DNA of 64,000 bases, taken from assembly GCA_017798125.1 (NCBI GenBank), contig CP059070.1, positions 2,666,001 through 2,730,000 on the forward strand, in the 5' to 3' direction. The first letter of the stretch is position 1; each line of letters starts with the position of its first letter. The translations under genes and the position numbers were made by a program. The notes under the pieces are model-generated. The model worked only from the letters and a program-made list of their open reading frames with translations. It had not been told where the DNA came from and did not search any database. Below are positions 16,854-25,967 of the stretch, piece after piece. Source of the DNA: Cryomorphaceae bacterium (lineage in GTDB: Bacteria > Bacteroidota > Bacteroidia > Flavobacteriales > ECT2AJA-044).

Positions 16854-16855
16854 AA

Positions 16856-16903
16856 TGACCGATTTACATGTCATTATGGCGTTTTTGGCTCGATTTATAT
16901 GCC
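16856..16903. promoter_or_regulatory. Two phased dyads upstream of hsp20 (candidate enhancer sites)
   Basis: Unit 1 (16856-16873) is TGAC..GTCA and unit 2 (16887-16903) is GGC..GCC. Both enclose the same core CGATTTAYATG, at 16860-16870 and 16891-16901, exactly 31 bp apart (about three helix turns). They lie about 55-105 bp upstream of the predicted sigma-54 start, where activator sites belong. Confidence 0.5.
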
Positions 16904-16930
16904 TTTTTGGCGGTTTCAGGAGTCCTGCCC

Positions 16931-17554
16931 CTACCAAAGTCCGCGGAGCAAGACCAGCGCACCCCATAGAACAAGCCCTCCAGCTAAGAGTCGCTGGAAG
17001 CGAAAGACCTGTCGTGGTCGAGCCAACTTTTTAAGCCGCTCTGCGCCGAGAATTTTGAAGGCGTCGGCCAGAATGAAAAAGAAGAAAGTAGCACCAAAAT
17101 GAAGCCCTAGTGTCCGAGGCTCCATGTTGTATCGGCTTCCTACGAGAAGAACCACAGTCACCCAAAACAAGATGACTCCGGGGTTCACGATATTCAGTAA
17201 AAAACCCTTGGTGAATAAGCCCAGCATTTTCCGAGTACTGGGTATGTGCTTTTGAGAAGGTCTTTGATAGCGAAAGGGCTTGACAAAAAGATAGACACCA
17301 TAGGCCATGATGGCTACTCCCCCGACGATGAAAAACCAAGGGTTGTCCTGTACTAGATGCTCCAATTGACGCGAGGCTAGGTAGGCCAGGATTAGGCAAA
17401 AGAGATCACTGGTCAGTATTCCCAAGTCCAAAACTGCCGCAGCAAGTGGCCCCTTGGAAATACTGGTATCCAACAACACAAAAAAGACCGGGCCAATAAG
17501 AAAGGCCAGAAGGATTCCGAGCAAAGCTCCCTGCAGCAAGAGCTCCAACATCAT
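16931..17554 (-). CDS. LysE/RhtB family exporter
   Basis: 207 residues with six hydrophobic segments. GPVFFVLLDTSISKGPLAAAVLDLGILTSD (about 22-51) is the family signature, and GFLLNIVNPGVILFWVTV (about 113-130) the second. Exports amino acids or related small metabolites. Last gene of the five-gene minus-strand operon; its start overlaps the GT39 stop by 4 bp (ATGA). Confidence 0.88.
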   Translation of the reverse strand: MMLELLLQGALLGILLAFLIGPVFFVLLDTSISKGPLAAAVLDLGILTSDLFCLILAYLASRQLEHLVQDNPWFFIVGGVAIMAYGVYLFVKPFRYQRPSQKHIPSTRKMLGLFTKGFLLNIVNPGVILFWVTVVLLVGSRYNMEPRTLGLHFGATFFFFILADAFKILGAERLKKLARPRQVFRFQRLLAGGLVLWGALVLLRGLW

Positions 17555-19269
17555 TCCGTAAGAATCATGTTGACGGCAGGGCCAGTGAGTGTCGGATGAA
17601 AATAGTCCTTTTGCAGGCTTACACGAGCCAGGTAGGCGCCGGGCTCAGGCCAACGGTCCACAACGACTTCGTAACTACGCGTTTCTCCCGGCCCCCAATC
17701 GAGTTGGCGCATTCGAGCGAGCTTTACGGTATCTATGATTGCTTTGTTCACCTTGAGGCTTGAGGTGATCCAAACAGGGTAAGCATCTGGGAAATGCACA
17801 GAATCGGCTGATTCATTGGTGACCTGAACCACAAGGGGCAACGAGGAAGAGGCAGACCACTCGGCGGGAAGTTCGACATCGACCCGTAGGGTATTCAAAG
17901 AATAATAAGCGGAGTCGATCATATATCGGGTGCTGTCTCCAAAACTGTGCTGGAAGCCAAACTTCTCTTTCTTGGGCATGCCCCCAACCCAATAAACGGT
18001 TTCACCCCAATGCAGGGTGTCCAAGGGCCAGGCATCGTACTGGGTCAAACGATAGCGGATGCTGCTCTCGGCATGTGCCGGAATGCCTGTATAGTACCAA
18101 TAGCGGCTCGGGTGCTTGTATCCGTCGTAGAAAACAATGGGGTATTCGGTAAGCTCTTGCTGTATTTCTAGAGCCTTCTGCTTGTTGAAGTGAAACTCTT
18201 TGAGCTGCCCTTGGGTGGAAAACTCACCCAGAGGTACAGCGACCAGGAACCGCAGCAACATTACAAATCCAGTGGAACCCCAAAACAAGGGAATACTTAT
18301 GCGGCGGAGCTTGGCACTCCGCTCTTTGCTCAAATAAACGTAGGTCAGCACCACGGCCGGGATGAGCATGGGTGCCGTCCAGTTCCCTTCCACCAGGCCG
18401 CGAAAGCTCATGAGTAAAAAGAAACCCAAGAAGCCCCAAAACTGCACCTGCATCACCCGGAGGAATCGCTTTGCGGGGTCATTGCTGTAGGTCGGGAATC
18501 GCTTTAAAAAATGGCCAGCCGCCCGGAATACGATCCAAAAACTCAGCGGGCCCAAGACTAGGATCTGGGTTAAGAGATATCCTGTAGTGAAATCGATGCG
18601 GTAGTCGACATCCGCCCGCTCCAGGAGGTGGTATTGAATGCTCGGGTAGTCGTTTTGTACTTGCCAAAGTATATGCGGAGCATAGAGTACAGCAGAGACT
18701 GCTGCGATGAAGTAGAACTTAGGATGCACAAAGAGCCTTGGCAGAGCTATGAGGGTGAAGAAGATAATCAGGACGGCGTGATACTTGGCGTAGATCATTC
18801 CCGTAACAGCGACCAGAAGCCAGAGTGTAGAGCGCCAATCCTCCCGTTCCAGAAAGGCCTTGAGGGCCAAAAAGTAAAGTGTCGTGAAGAAGAGCAAGGG
18901 CGCATCTGGAACCGTGATGAATCCAAAGACATGAAAAAGGGGAAGGCTTAAAAAGAGTGGCAGAAACAACCGCAAGTCCAGCGATTTGCCCGGCATGAGC
19001 TGCATCAGCATCGATAGGCTAGCCGTGGACAAAATTGCTGTGAGTAGTCGGGTGAACACAGGGCCATGACCCAAGAGCTCACCAATGGCAATCATCACCA
19101 TGATAGCCGGCGGATGATCGAGATAGCCCCAATCGGGAAATTGCGTGTAGACCCAATAATAGGTCTCATCGTTCATTAACCCAGTTGTCCCTGCCTGAAT
19201 CAAATTCAGCAGGAACCAACTCAATAGAATCCAAGGAGTGGATTTGGGTAGTGAAGACATTAGGCGCAT
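17551..19269 (-). CDS. GT39/ArnT-like membrane glycosyltransferase
   Basis: 572 residues from ATG 19269 (ATG 19260 equally possible; the TTG at 19278 is weaker). About 10-12 membrane helices in the first 340 residues. MNDETYYWVYTQFPDWGYLDHPP gives the acidic DE site and the conserved H-P-P of the PMT_2/GT39 family, which transfers sugars from polyprenyl-phosphate donors. The C-terminal ~230 residues are soluble and periplasmic, ending in a beta-sandwich-like region. A hairpin copy at 17876-17899 encodes the NTLRVDVELP stretch of that region. Acceptor unknown. Confidence 0.85.
   Translation of the reverse strand: MRLMSSLPKSTPWILLSWFLLNLIQAGTTGLMNDETYYWVYTQFPDWGYLDHPPAIMVMIAIGELLGHGPVFTRLLTAILSTASLSMLMQLMPGKSLDLRLFLPLFLSLPLFHVFGFITVPDAPLLFFTTLYFLALKAFLEREDWRSTLWLLVAVTGMIYAKYHAVLIIFFTLIALPRLFVHPKFYFIAAVSAVLYAPHILWQVQNDYPSIQYHLLERADVDYRIDFTTGYLLTQILVLGPLSFWIVFRAAGHFLKRFPTYSNDPAKRFLRVMQVQFWGFLGFFLLMSFRGLVEGNWTAPMLIPAVVLTYVYLSKERSAKLRRISIPLFWGSTGFVMLLRFLVAVPLGEFSTQGQLKEFHFNKQKALEIQQELTEYPIVFYDGYKHPSRYWYYTGIPAHAESSIRYRLTQYDAWPLDTLHWGETVYWVGGMPKKEKFGFQHSFGDSTRYMIDSAYYSLNTLRVDVELPAEWSASSSLPLVVQVTNESADSVHFPDAYPVWITSSLKVNKAIIDTVKLARMRQLDWGPGETRSYEVVVDRWPEPGAYLARVSLQKDYFHPTLTGPAVNMILTE
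17876..17899 (+). repeat. Hairpin element copy G (inside GT39 gene)
   Basis: ACATC head, arm GACCC, loop GTA, arm GGGTA (four of five pairs), then TTCAAAG. It is antisense to the gene, which reads T-L-R-V-D-V through it. Confidence 0.5.
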
Positions 19270-19290
19270 TGGAACCAAGTTACCAAACCT

Positions 19291-21705
19291 TTAGAAATCG
19301 ACCCGAAGGGCCACCATCCAATTTCGACCCGGAGCTACTACACCAGAGCTGTAGGTTCGGTACCGGAGATCAAATAGGTTCTCCACTCCTCCGTTGATCT
19401 GTACCCGAGGGTGCACTTGATAAAATGCCTTAAAATTTAGCGTATACCACGAAGGACTGTGGAGGTTTCCGTTCTCGTCCAACTGATAAATCGTTGGCTT
19501 ACGACGCTCACTGGGCGCCAATCGGTCCCAGGGCATCTCGCCATTGAATTGCGCGTTGAGATCGCCTTTGAAACGCTTCGCCTGATAGGTTACGTGAACC
19601 GATCCAAAGCTTGGTGCAACATGCCTCAAGGCATCTCCAGCCTTGGTTTCACCCCGTGTAAAATTGTAATGAGCCTCTAAAGACCAATTGCGGTTAAGGT
19701 CACCCATAACACTAAGCTGAAACCCATAAACCGTGGCACTTTCCGCGTTTTGAAGGGCTTGTACCTGACTGGGCGTTCCGTCGTAAATGATGGTGTCTTG
19801 ACCATTGAAGGTATAGTCGTCTCGGACCATCGCGTCATCCAGAAACGTAAAGAATCCAGCCGCCTCTACTTTCCAACGATCCGCAAGGCGTCGCGTAGCG
19901 ATCAGGTCGAGGTTGTAGGCGTACTCTGGACGCAAATCCGGATTGGGCACCACTACAATTCCATCCCCACTATCGAAGATTTTACCCATATCGTCGATGT
20001 TCGGAGCGCGAAATCCACTGCTTAGATTGGTATTGAACTGCCACGCCTCAGTCGGGCGCCAGGCCAATCCAAAGCTCCCGTTCCATGCGTTGTTGTTCAG
20101 CTCCACTTGACTAAAGGGAAAAGGGAAAAACGCGGAGTCAAATTCCGCATAAAGACCTACGTAGTTAATCCGCAGACCCGTCAACATCGAGAGCCGTTCA
20201 CTGACCTTGTATTCAAGGCTGGCGTACAGCGCTGCTGTCTTCCAACTCGAACCATCCGGATAGCGAGAGGCAACCTCATCAACCTCATTACTGACAATGT
20301 TCAAGCTACGACCCGTGGAGTTCACCCGATTAAAGACATACTCTCCACCGTAATAGAGTTGATGTCTATCGCTCAGCGCCTTTTCAAAATCGACATTAAT
20401 GGAATACGCATCTACTTCTTCAAAGCGCTCGCGCAAGAGGTCCTCTCCAAATTTGCGATCATGGCGACTCTCTTCAAAATGCTGGTAAGCGACCGTAAAG
20501 CGCGCTTCTTCATAAAGCGCAGTGGGTTTCGATAAACGAGCGCGCAAATGATGCATGATCCATTTTTGCGGACCGTAGTACCATTCTGCATTGGTGAACG
20601 AACCATCGTCTTCTTTTTGAATCAAGCGATCATAGCGCTGTACCTCACTGGTTTCAGAATAGTGAAAGGCGTAGGTCAAATCCCAGTCTTCACCGGGCTC
20701 GTAGATCAGCTTCTGCATGAAATTCCACTGATCGTAGGCCGTAGGGACCTGCTCCTGGGCATCTTCGTTGGTGATGACGGTATCCTTTCCATCGATTCGC
20801 GCTTGCCAAGTTGGCCGAAGCAGTGACTCAGAACCCTCAGAACCCATCCTCAAGTTTCCAAAGGTGCTGGAGGTAAAGCTGGTCACAAAGCCCCAATGAT
20901 CATTCTTCAAGCGAATATCCCCGTGGTAGGTCTGTTCCATATTTGCGGAAGAGAAGCGCGCCGCGCCATGGCCGTACAGATATGATGCCTCGTTGGGTGA
21001 AGTCCCGGCATCCAGGGTGTGAAAATCCATTACGCCACCAATGGCATCTGAACCGTAAATAACGGATCCAGGGCCAAAAATGACTTCTGTGTTTTGTGTG
21101 GCGAACGGATCTAAGGAAACCACGTTTTGCACATTCCCCTCTCGAAAGATGGCCGTGTTCATCCGAACACCATCAACTACTAAGAGCACTCGATTCGTAC
21201 TGAAGCCGCGGATCATCGGCGAACCACCACCCTGCTGGCTTTTCTGGATATATACTTCTCCTGAGGAGCCCAGCAAATCTGCAGCGGTTTGTGGGTTTTG
21301 CAATCGTGCCTCCTTCAAGGATACTTGAGTAATCTTGATCGGCACATCGGCCTTGTCTTGCTCCCAGCGATTCGCCGAAAGCACTACCTCATCCAGATTC
21401 ACTTTGCTCTCCTGCAGATAAACCACATAGCCCGCATTCACGACCTCATCCAAACTGATGGTCGTGGCCTGATAGCTGGCATGTTGCACAAAAAGCTGCT
21501 TGGCCTCGCCACTCAAAGAGGCACGGTTGAACAGTTTAAACGGCACCTTGCCCTGAAAGTCTGAAATCGCCGAAACCGAATCGCTGTAGACATAGGCATC
21601 CTCGATGGGCTCAAGGTTTTGAGCATCGAGAATTTGAATGCTTTGGCCTACGGCCAGATGCGCGAAGCCCACCAAGCCCAGCACTATGGCGATAAGTTGT
21701 TTCAT
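19291..21705 (-). CDS. TonB-dependent receptor, haem/haemoglobin type
   Basis: 804 residues. Signal peptide to about residue 20 (AVGQS), then a CarboxypepD-regulatory-like beta domain (about 22-105), a plug with PMIRGFSTNRVLLVVDGVRMN and GPGSVIYGSDAIGGVM (about 165-225), and a 22-strand barrel ending in aromatic MVALRVDF. The NVQNVVSLDPFATQNTEVIFGPGS pattern is that of HmuR/haemoglobin-transferrin-type receptors. It should import haem or another iron source using TonB energy. Sits 29 bp after the S9 peptidase gene and 21 bp before the GT39 start. Confidence 0.88.
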   Translation of the reverse strand: MKQLIAIVLGLVGFAHLAVGQSIQILDAQNLEPIEDAYVYSDSVSAISDFQGKVPFKLFNRASLSGEAKQLFVQHASYQATTISLDEVVNAGYVVYLQESKVNLDEVVLSANRWEQDKADVPIKITQVSLKEARLQNPQTAADLLGSSGEVYIQKSQQGGGSPMIRGFSTNRVLLVVDGVRMNTAIFREGNVQNVVSLDPFATQNTEVIFGPGSVIYGSDAIGGVMDFHTLDAGTSPNEASYLYGHGAARFSSANMEQTYHGDIRLKNDHWGFVTSFTSSTFGNLRMGSEGSESLLRPTWQARIDGKDTVITNEDAQEQVPTAYDQWNFMQKLIYEPGEDWDLTYAFHYSETSEVQRYDRLIQKEDDGSFTNAEWYYGPQKWIMHHLRARLSKPTALYEEARFTVAYQHFEESRHDRKFGEDLLRERFEEVDAYSINVDFEKALSDRHQLYYGGEYVFNRVNSTGRSLNIVSNEVDEVASRYPDGSSWKTAALYASLEYKVSERLSMLTGLRINYVGLYAEFDSAFFPFPFSQVELNNNAWNGSFGLAWRPTEAWQFNTNLSSGFRAPNIDDMGKIFDSGDGIVVVPNPDLRPEYAYNLDLIATRRLADRWKVEAAGFFTFLDDAMVRDDYTFNGQDTIIYDGTPSQVQALQNAESATVYGFQLSVMGDLNRNWSLEAHYNFTRGETKAGDALRHVAPSFGSVHVTYQAKRFKGDLNAQFNGEMPWDRLAPSERRKPTIYQLDENGNLHSPSWYTLNFKAFYQVHPRVQINGGVENLFDLRYRTYSSGVVAPGRNWMVALRVDF

Positions 21706-21734
21706 TGGCGTTTTTTAAACAAAAACCAAGCCGC

Positions 21735-23861
21735 TTATTCGGTAATCCCTTCTAGATCAAGAATGAATGCGTACTCCATAGCGGTCTCTTTGAAGCGCTG
21801 GAATCGGCCCGATGCACCGCTGTGACCCGCCTCCATATTGGTGTGCAGCAAAAGCTTGTGATCATCCGTCTTCATCTCGCGCAACTTGGCTACCCATTTG
21901 GCCGGCTCCCAATACTGCACCTGACTGTCATGAAGTCCTGTAGTCACCAATAAGTGTGGATAGCCCTTGGCCTCTACTTGATCATAGGGTGAATAACTCA
22001 AGATGTAGTTGTAGTATTCTTCGTCGTTCGGATTCCCCCACTCATCGTACTCCCCTGTCGTCAGCGGAATGCTTTCGTCCAGCATGGTTGTCACAACATC
22101 CACAAAAGGAACGGCCGCAATGACTCCGTTGTAGGTCTCTGGAGCAATATTGATGATGGCACCCATCAACAAACCTCCTGCTGAACCACCCAAGGCATAG
22201 AGGTGATCAGCACTGGTGTACCCCGCTTCAATCAGGTGTTGGCTGCAGGCCACAAAATCCGTAAAGGTGTTTTTCTTGGTCAGCATCTTTCCGTTCTCGT
22301 ACCAATCTCGACCGAGGTATTGGCCACCTCGGATGTGGGCAATAGCGAAGACAAACCCACGATCCAACAAGGAAAGCCTGCTGTAGCTAAAGCCCGGATC
22401 AATCGTGGCTCCATAAGAACCGTAGCCGTAGATCAAGGTAGGATTAGCACCATTCTTCTCAACGCCTTTTTTGTAGACTACGCTCATCGGAATTTGGGTA
22501 CCATCATCCGCGGTCGCCCATATGCGCTCTTCAGCATAATCTTCTTTGTTGAATGTACCGAGCACGCGTTGCTCCTTTTTGACGGTTCGCTCGCGCGTAA
22601 CCATGTCGTAATCGATCACACTGTTCGGCGTGGTCAAGCTACCATAGCCGTAACGCAGCGTTTGAGAGTCAAATTCAGGGTTGTTTCCAACCCCAGCCGT
22701 GTAGGTTTCACTGTCAAAGGCCATGTAGTGAGCCTCACCTTCCCATGGACGAATCTGGATTTGATTGAGCCCATTGGTGCGCTCCTCGAGTACCAGGTAA
22801 TCCTTGAAGATCTCGATGCCCTCGAGCAGCGTTTCTTCTCTATGGGCCACGACTTCTTCCCAAGTATCTTTACCCCCTTGGTCCACCCCGGTGCGCATCA
22901 ATCGGAAGTTCTTGGCTTCCCAATTGGTCAACACGTAGAAATGATCCTCAAAGTGAGCAATGCGGAACTCTAGATCACGTTCACGAGGCTGCAAAACGCG
23001 GAACTCTCCTGTTGGATCGTCCGCCTTCAGTACGCGATACTCATCCGAAACGGTTGAACCGCTTCCAATAACGATGTACTCTTTGGATTTAGTCGTGTAC
23101 ACGTAGGTGTAGAAAGTGGCGTCCTCTTCGTGAAAGACCTCTACATCATCACTCGCTGGTGAACCCAAGCGGTGACGGAAGATCTTATAGCTTCTCAAGC
23201 TTTCATCCTTAATGGCGTAGAAGGTGTGCTCATTATCAGCGGCCCAAGTGGCGCGTCCCGTGGTATTGGGAATGGAATGCTCGTAGAGCTCTCCGGTTTC
23301 GAGGTTTTTGAAATACACGGTGTAGATTCGGCGACTCACCGTGTCGACACCATAGCTCAAGATCTTGTTGTCCGGAGACATACTGAGCCCAGTCACCTGA
23401 TAGTAGTCGTAGCCTTCCGCCATCTCGTTGACATTCAACATGACTTCTTCCTCGGCGTCCAGAGAACCTTCTTTACGGCAGTAAATCGGATACTCTCCAG
23501 TCTCCACAAAACGGGTGTAGTACCAGTAACCGTTCAAGAAATAGGGAACCGACGCGTCGGCCTTCGGTATACGACCAACCATTTCTTCGTAGAGTGCTCC
23601 TTGAAAATCCTCTGTGTGCCCCAATACGGATTGGGTGTAGGCATTCTCCGCTTCCAGATAGGCAATCACCTCGGGATTCTCGCGCTCATTGAGCCAATAG
23701 TAAGGGTCAACTCGCGTATCGCCGTGAATGGTGAGGTCTTTATTGATCTTCTTTGCAACGGGTGCGTTCATGTCTTGAGTGGATTGATTTGCGGGATCAA
23801 CAGTAGGGCTGCATCCGGCCGTGAGGCCGAAAATCGCGCAAAGGAATAAAAAACGATTCAT
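21735..23861 (-). CDS. S9A prolyl oligopeptidase / oligopeptidase B, lipoprotein
   Basis: 708 residues. Lipobox LTAGC gives lipid Cys17, so it is periplasmic and membrane-anchored, unlike cytosolic E. coli PtrB. The beta-propeller fills about 75-420. The catalytic domain has the serine in GGSAGG, aspartate in GLHDSQV and histidine in EAGHSG. DESIPLTTGEYDEWGNP is the oligopeptidase B signature region. Cleaves short peptides, probably after basic residues. The dispersed hairpin copy at 23811-23833 encodes its signal peptide FGLTAGCS, including the lipobox. Confidence 0.9.
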   Translation of the reverse strand: MNRFLFLCAIFGLTAGCSPTVDPANQSTQDMNAPVAKKINKDLTIHGDTRVDPYYWLNERENPEVIAYLEAENAYTQSVLGHTEDFQGALYEEMVGRIPKADASVPYFLNGYWYYTRFVETGEYPIYCRKEGSLDAEEEVMLNVNEMAEGYDYYQVTGLSMSPDNKILSYGVDTVSRRIYTVYFKNLETGELYEHSIPNTTGRATWAADNEHTFYAIKDESLRSYKIFRHRLGSPASDDVEVFHEEDATFYTYVYTTKSKEYIVIGSGSTVSDEYRVLKADDPTGEFRVLQPRERDLEFRIAHFEDHFYVLTNWEAKNFRLMRTGVDQGGKDTWEEVVAHREETLLEGIEIFKDYLVLEERTNGLNQIQIRPWEGEAHYMAFDSETYTAGVGNNPEFDSQTLRYGYGSLTTPNSVIDYDMVTRERTVKKEQRVLGTFNKEDYAEERIWATADDGTQIPMSVVYKKGVEKNGANPTLIYGYGSYGATIDPGFSYSRLSLLDRGFVFAIAHIRGGQYLGRDWYENGKMLTKKNTFTDFVACSQHLIEAGYTSADHLYALGGSAGGLLMGAIINIAPETYNGVIAAVPFVDVVTTMLDESIPLTTGEYDEWGNPNDEEYYNYILSYSPYDQVEAKGYPHLLVTTGLHDSQVQYWEPAKWVAKLREMKTDDHKLLLHTNMEAGHSGASGRFQRFKETAMEYAFILDLEGITE
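23811..23833 (+). repeat. Hairpin element copy H (in S9 peptidase lipobox)
   Basis: GCATC head, arm CGGCC, loop GTGA, perfect arm GGCCG, then AAAA. It is antisense to the gene, whose lipobox GLTAGC is encoded by it. Confidence 0.65.
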
Positions 23862-23864
23862 AGT

Positions 23865-25307
23865 CTAAGTATTAACACGGCGGCTAAGCATCCAAAGGCC
23901 CAGGAAGGTCAGCGCACCGTTTATGATGAGTAGTTCAAAACCAAAGGAGAATCCAAACCAGCGGTCCGCGTTGCTATTCATGACATAACAAAGCACGGGC
24001 GAAGCTACAGCCATAGCGGGGACCCAGCGATCGATCACCGTTCTTTTGGTAAAGAGGCCAAAAGCGTATAAACCAAGCAAGGGACCATAGGTATATCCAG
24101 CCGCCGTGAAGACCGCAGCAATGACGCTTTGATCATTGATTTGCTTAAAGATAAGGATCACAATGACCAGAACAGCGCTGAATCCGATGTGGACCATCTT
24201 TCGCAATCGAGGTTGGCGATCCGCATCCATCTTTTCGATGTCTAAGAAATCAACACTAAAACTCGTGGTCAGAGATGTCAGTGCGGAATCCGCGCTCGAA
24301 TAGGCCGCGGCAATCAACCCCAACAAAAAGAAGATACCTACGGCCAAGCCCAAACCACCTTGTGTGGCAATAGTCGGGAACAGATCGTCTCCCGTTGCGT
24401 CAATTCCCGTTTCCGCCGCGTATTGATACAGCAAGACACCAAGGGAAAGAAAGAGCAGGTTGACAAAAACCAAGATGGCGCTGAACCAATACATGTTCTT
24501 TTGCGCGTCACCAATCGAGCGGCAGCTCAAATTCTTTTGCATCATATCTTGATCCAATCCAGTCATCACAATAGTGATAAAGGCACCGGCCAAAAAGCGT
24601 TTGGCAAAATGACGACCGTCTTTCCAGTCTTCCCAGAAAAAGATTTGACTTCGGGCATCCCCGTCCACCGCCGCCACGAGTTCACTGAAGGAATAATCCC
24701 AATGTTGGGCCAAAAGCACAGCAGTTATCACGGCAGCGAGCAGCATAAACGCAGTCTGCAAGGTATCGGTCCAAATGATGGTCTTAATACCACTGCGAAA
24801 GGTGTAGATCCAAATCAAGGCAATGGTCACGATCACGGTGACTTCAAAAGGAATCTCAAAGGCGTCAAACAAGGCGATTTGCAAAACAGTGGCCACAACG
24901 AAGAGCCGCAGCGACGCCCCAATAATTCGCGAAACCAAGAAAAAGAAGGCCCCGGTTTTGTAACTCCAGAAACCAAAACGCTGATCTAAATAGGTATAAA
25001 TGGACGTCAGCTGAAGGCGGTAATACAAGGGGAGCAATACCTGAGCGATGACGGCATACCCCACCAAATACCCCAGGACCATTTGCATATAGCTCATCTG
25101 ACTGTCCGCCACCCAGCCCGGAACCGAAATAAACGTGACTCCAGAAAGCGAGGCTCCGATCATTCCGAAGGCTACCACATACCATGGAGAGGTGCGATTC
25201 CCGAGGAAAAACGTGTTGTTGTCGTCTTTGCGCCCAGTCAGCGCGGAAATTCCGATCAGGACGGCAAAATAGCCGAGTAAAAGACTCAATACGAGGAGCG
25301 GTGACAT
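23865..25307 (-). CDS. Sodium:solute symporter (SSS) family protein
   Basis: 480 residues, about 13 membrane helices. [33 protein letters not shown] (about 33-65) is the SSS family core near the sodium site, and [22 protein letters not shown] is the second signature. Imports a small organic solute with sodium. First gene of the operon symporter-peptidase-receptor-GT39-LysE (3-bp gap to the next), and divergent from recR with only 39 bp between starts. Confidence 0.9.
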   Translation of the reverse strand: MSPLLVLSLLLGYFAVLIGISALTGRKDDNNTFFLGNRTSPWYVVAFGMIGASLSGVTFISVPGWVADSQMSYMQMVLGYLVGYAVIAQVLLPLYYRLQLTSIYTYLDQRFGFWSYKTGAFFFLVSRIIGASLRLFVVATVLQIALFDAFEIPFEVTVIVTIALIWIYTFRSGIKTIIWTDTLQTAFMLLAAVITAVLLAQHWDYSFSELVAAVDGDARSQIFFWEDWKDGRHFAKRFLAGAFITIVMTGLDQDMMQKNLSCRSIGDAQKNMYWFSAILVFVNLLFLSLGVLLYQYAAETGIDATGDDLFPTIATQGGLGLAVGIFFLLGLIAAAYSSADSALTSLTTSFSVDFLDIEKMDADRQPRLRKMVHIGFSAVLVIVILIFKQINDQSVIAAVFTAAGYTYGPLLGLYAFGLFTKRTVIDRWVPAMAVASPVLCYVMNSNADRWFGFSFGFELLIINGALTFLGLWMLSRRVNT

Positions 25308-25346
25308 GGTGCAAAGATGTTAAAAAGGATGAATTACCTTTACCTC

Positions 25347-25967
25347 GTGAACTTCAGTTCAAAACTCATCGAGGACGCGGTACACGAGATCGCCAAGCTT
25401 CCGGGCATCGGACAGAAGACTGCCTTGCGTCTGGCGCTGCATCTGCTCCAGCGTGAAGAGCGCGAGGTGGCCCAGCTTTCGGAGTCTCTTTTGCGCCTAC
25501 GGCGCGATGTCAAATTTTGCCGCAAATGCCACAACATATCCGATGCTGATATCTGTGCCATCTGTGCCAACCCCTCCCGCGAGGAATCAGTCCTCTGTGT
25601 GGTGCAAGACACACGCGATGTAATGGCTATTGAGAACACCTCTCAATACAAAGGTCGATACCACGTGCTGGGAGGACTCATTTCGCCCATGGACGGTATC
25701 GGACCCAGCGACCTCAATATTGAATCATTGGTAAAGCGATGCGCCGAAAACGATGTTTCAGAAGTCATCCTGGCCTTGAGTGCCACGACTGAAGGGGATA
25801 CCACGAATTTTTATCTGTACAAGAAACTGCGAGACTTAGACGTTCAGATGACGACCTTGGCTCGAGGGGTTTCTGTAGGGGATGATTTGGAATACGCAGA
25901 CGAAGTCACCCTCGGCCGCTCCTTGCAGCATCGAATACCCTATGAGAATTCACTGAATCGCCTATGA
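25347..25967 (+). CDS. recR: Recombination protein RecR
   Basis: 206 residues from GTG at 25347, chosen because Bacteroidota RecR starts M-N-F-S-S-K and this gives the usual ~205-residue length; an ATG at 25329 would add six residues. HhH motif [17 protein letters not shown] (about 16-32), zinc finger [16 protein letters not shown], and a TOPRIM domain from [13 protein letters not shown] onwards. Works with RecF/RecO to load RecA at gaps. Overlaps the next gene by 4 bp (ATGA). A perfect hairpin copy encodes L-R-L-R-R-D-V just before the zinc finger. Confidence 0.93.
   Translation: MNFSSKLIEDAVHEIAKLPGIGQKTALRLALHLLQREEREVAQLSESLLRLRRDVKFCRKCHNISDADICAICANPSREESVLCVVQDTRDVMAIENTSQYKGRYHVLGGLISPMDGIGPSDLNIESLVKRCAENDVSEVILALSATTEGDTTNFYLYKKLRDLDVQMTTLARGVSVGDDLEYADEVTLGRSLQHRIPYENSLNRL
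25488..25510 (-). repeat. Hairpin element copy I (inside recR)
   Basis: Minus strand: ACATC head, arm GCGCC, loop GTA, perfect arm GGCGC, then AAAAG. It is antisense to recR and encodes part of LLRLRRDV. Confidence 0.65.

Noticed and set aside
16743-16967. Upstream extension of the hsp20 frame
   Set aside because: It would cover the sigma-54 promoter and the dyads; the family's N-terminus fits the ATG at 16742.
20731-20751. Hairpin-like ATCGTAGGCC..GTAGGGACCT in the TonB receptor gene
   Set aside because: No RCATC head and poor pairing; likely chance.
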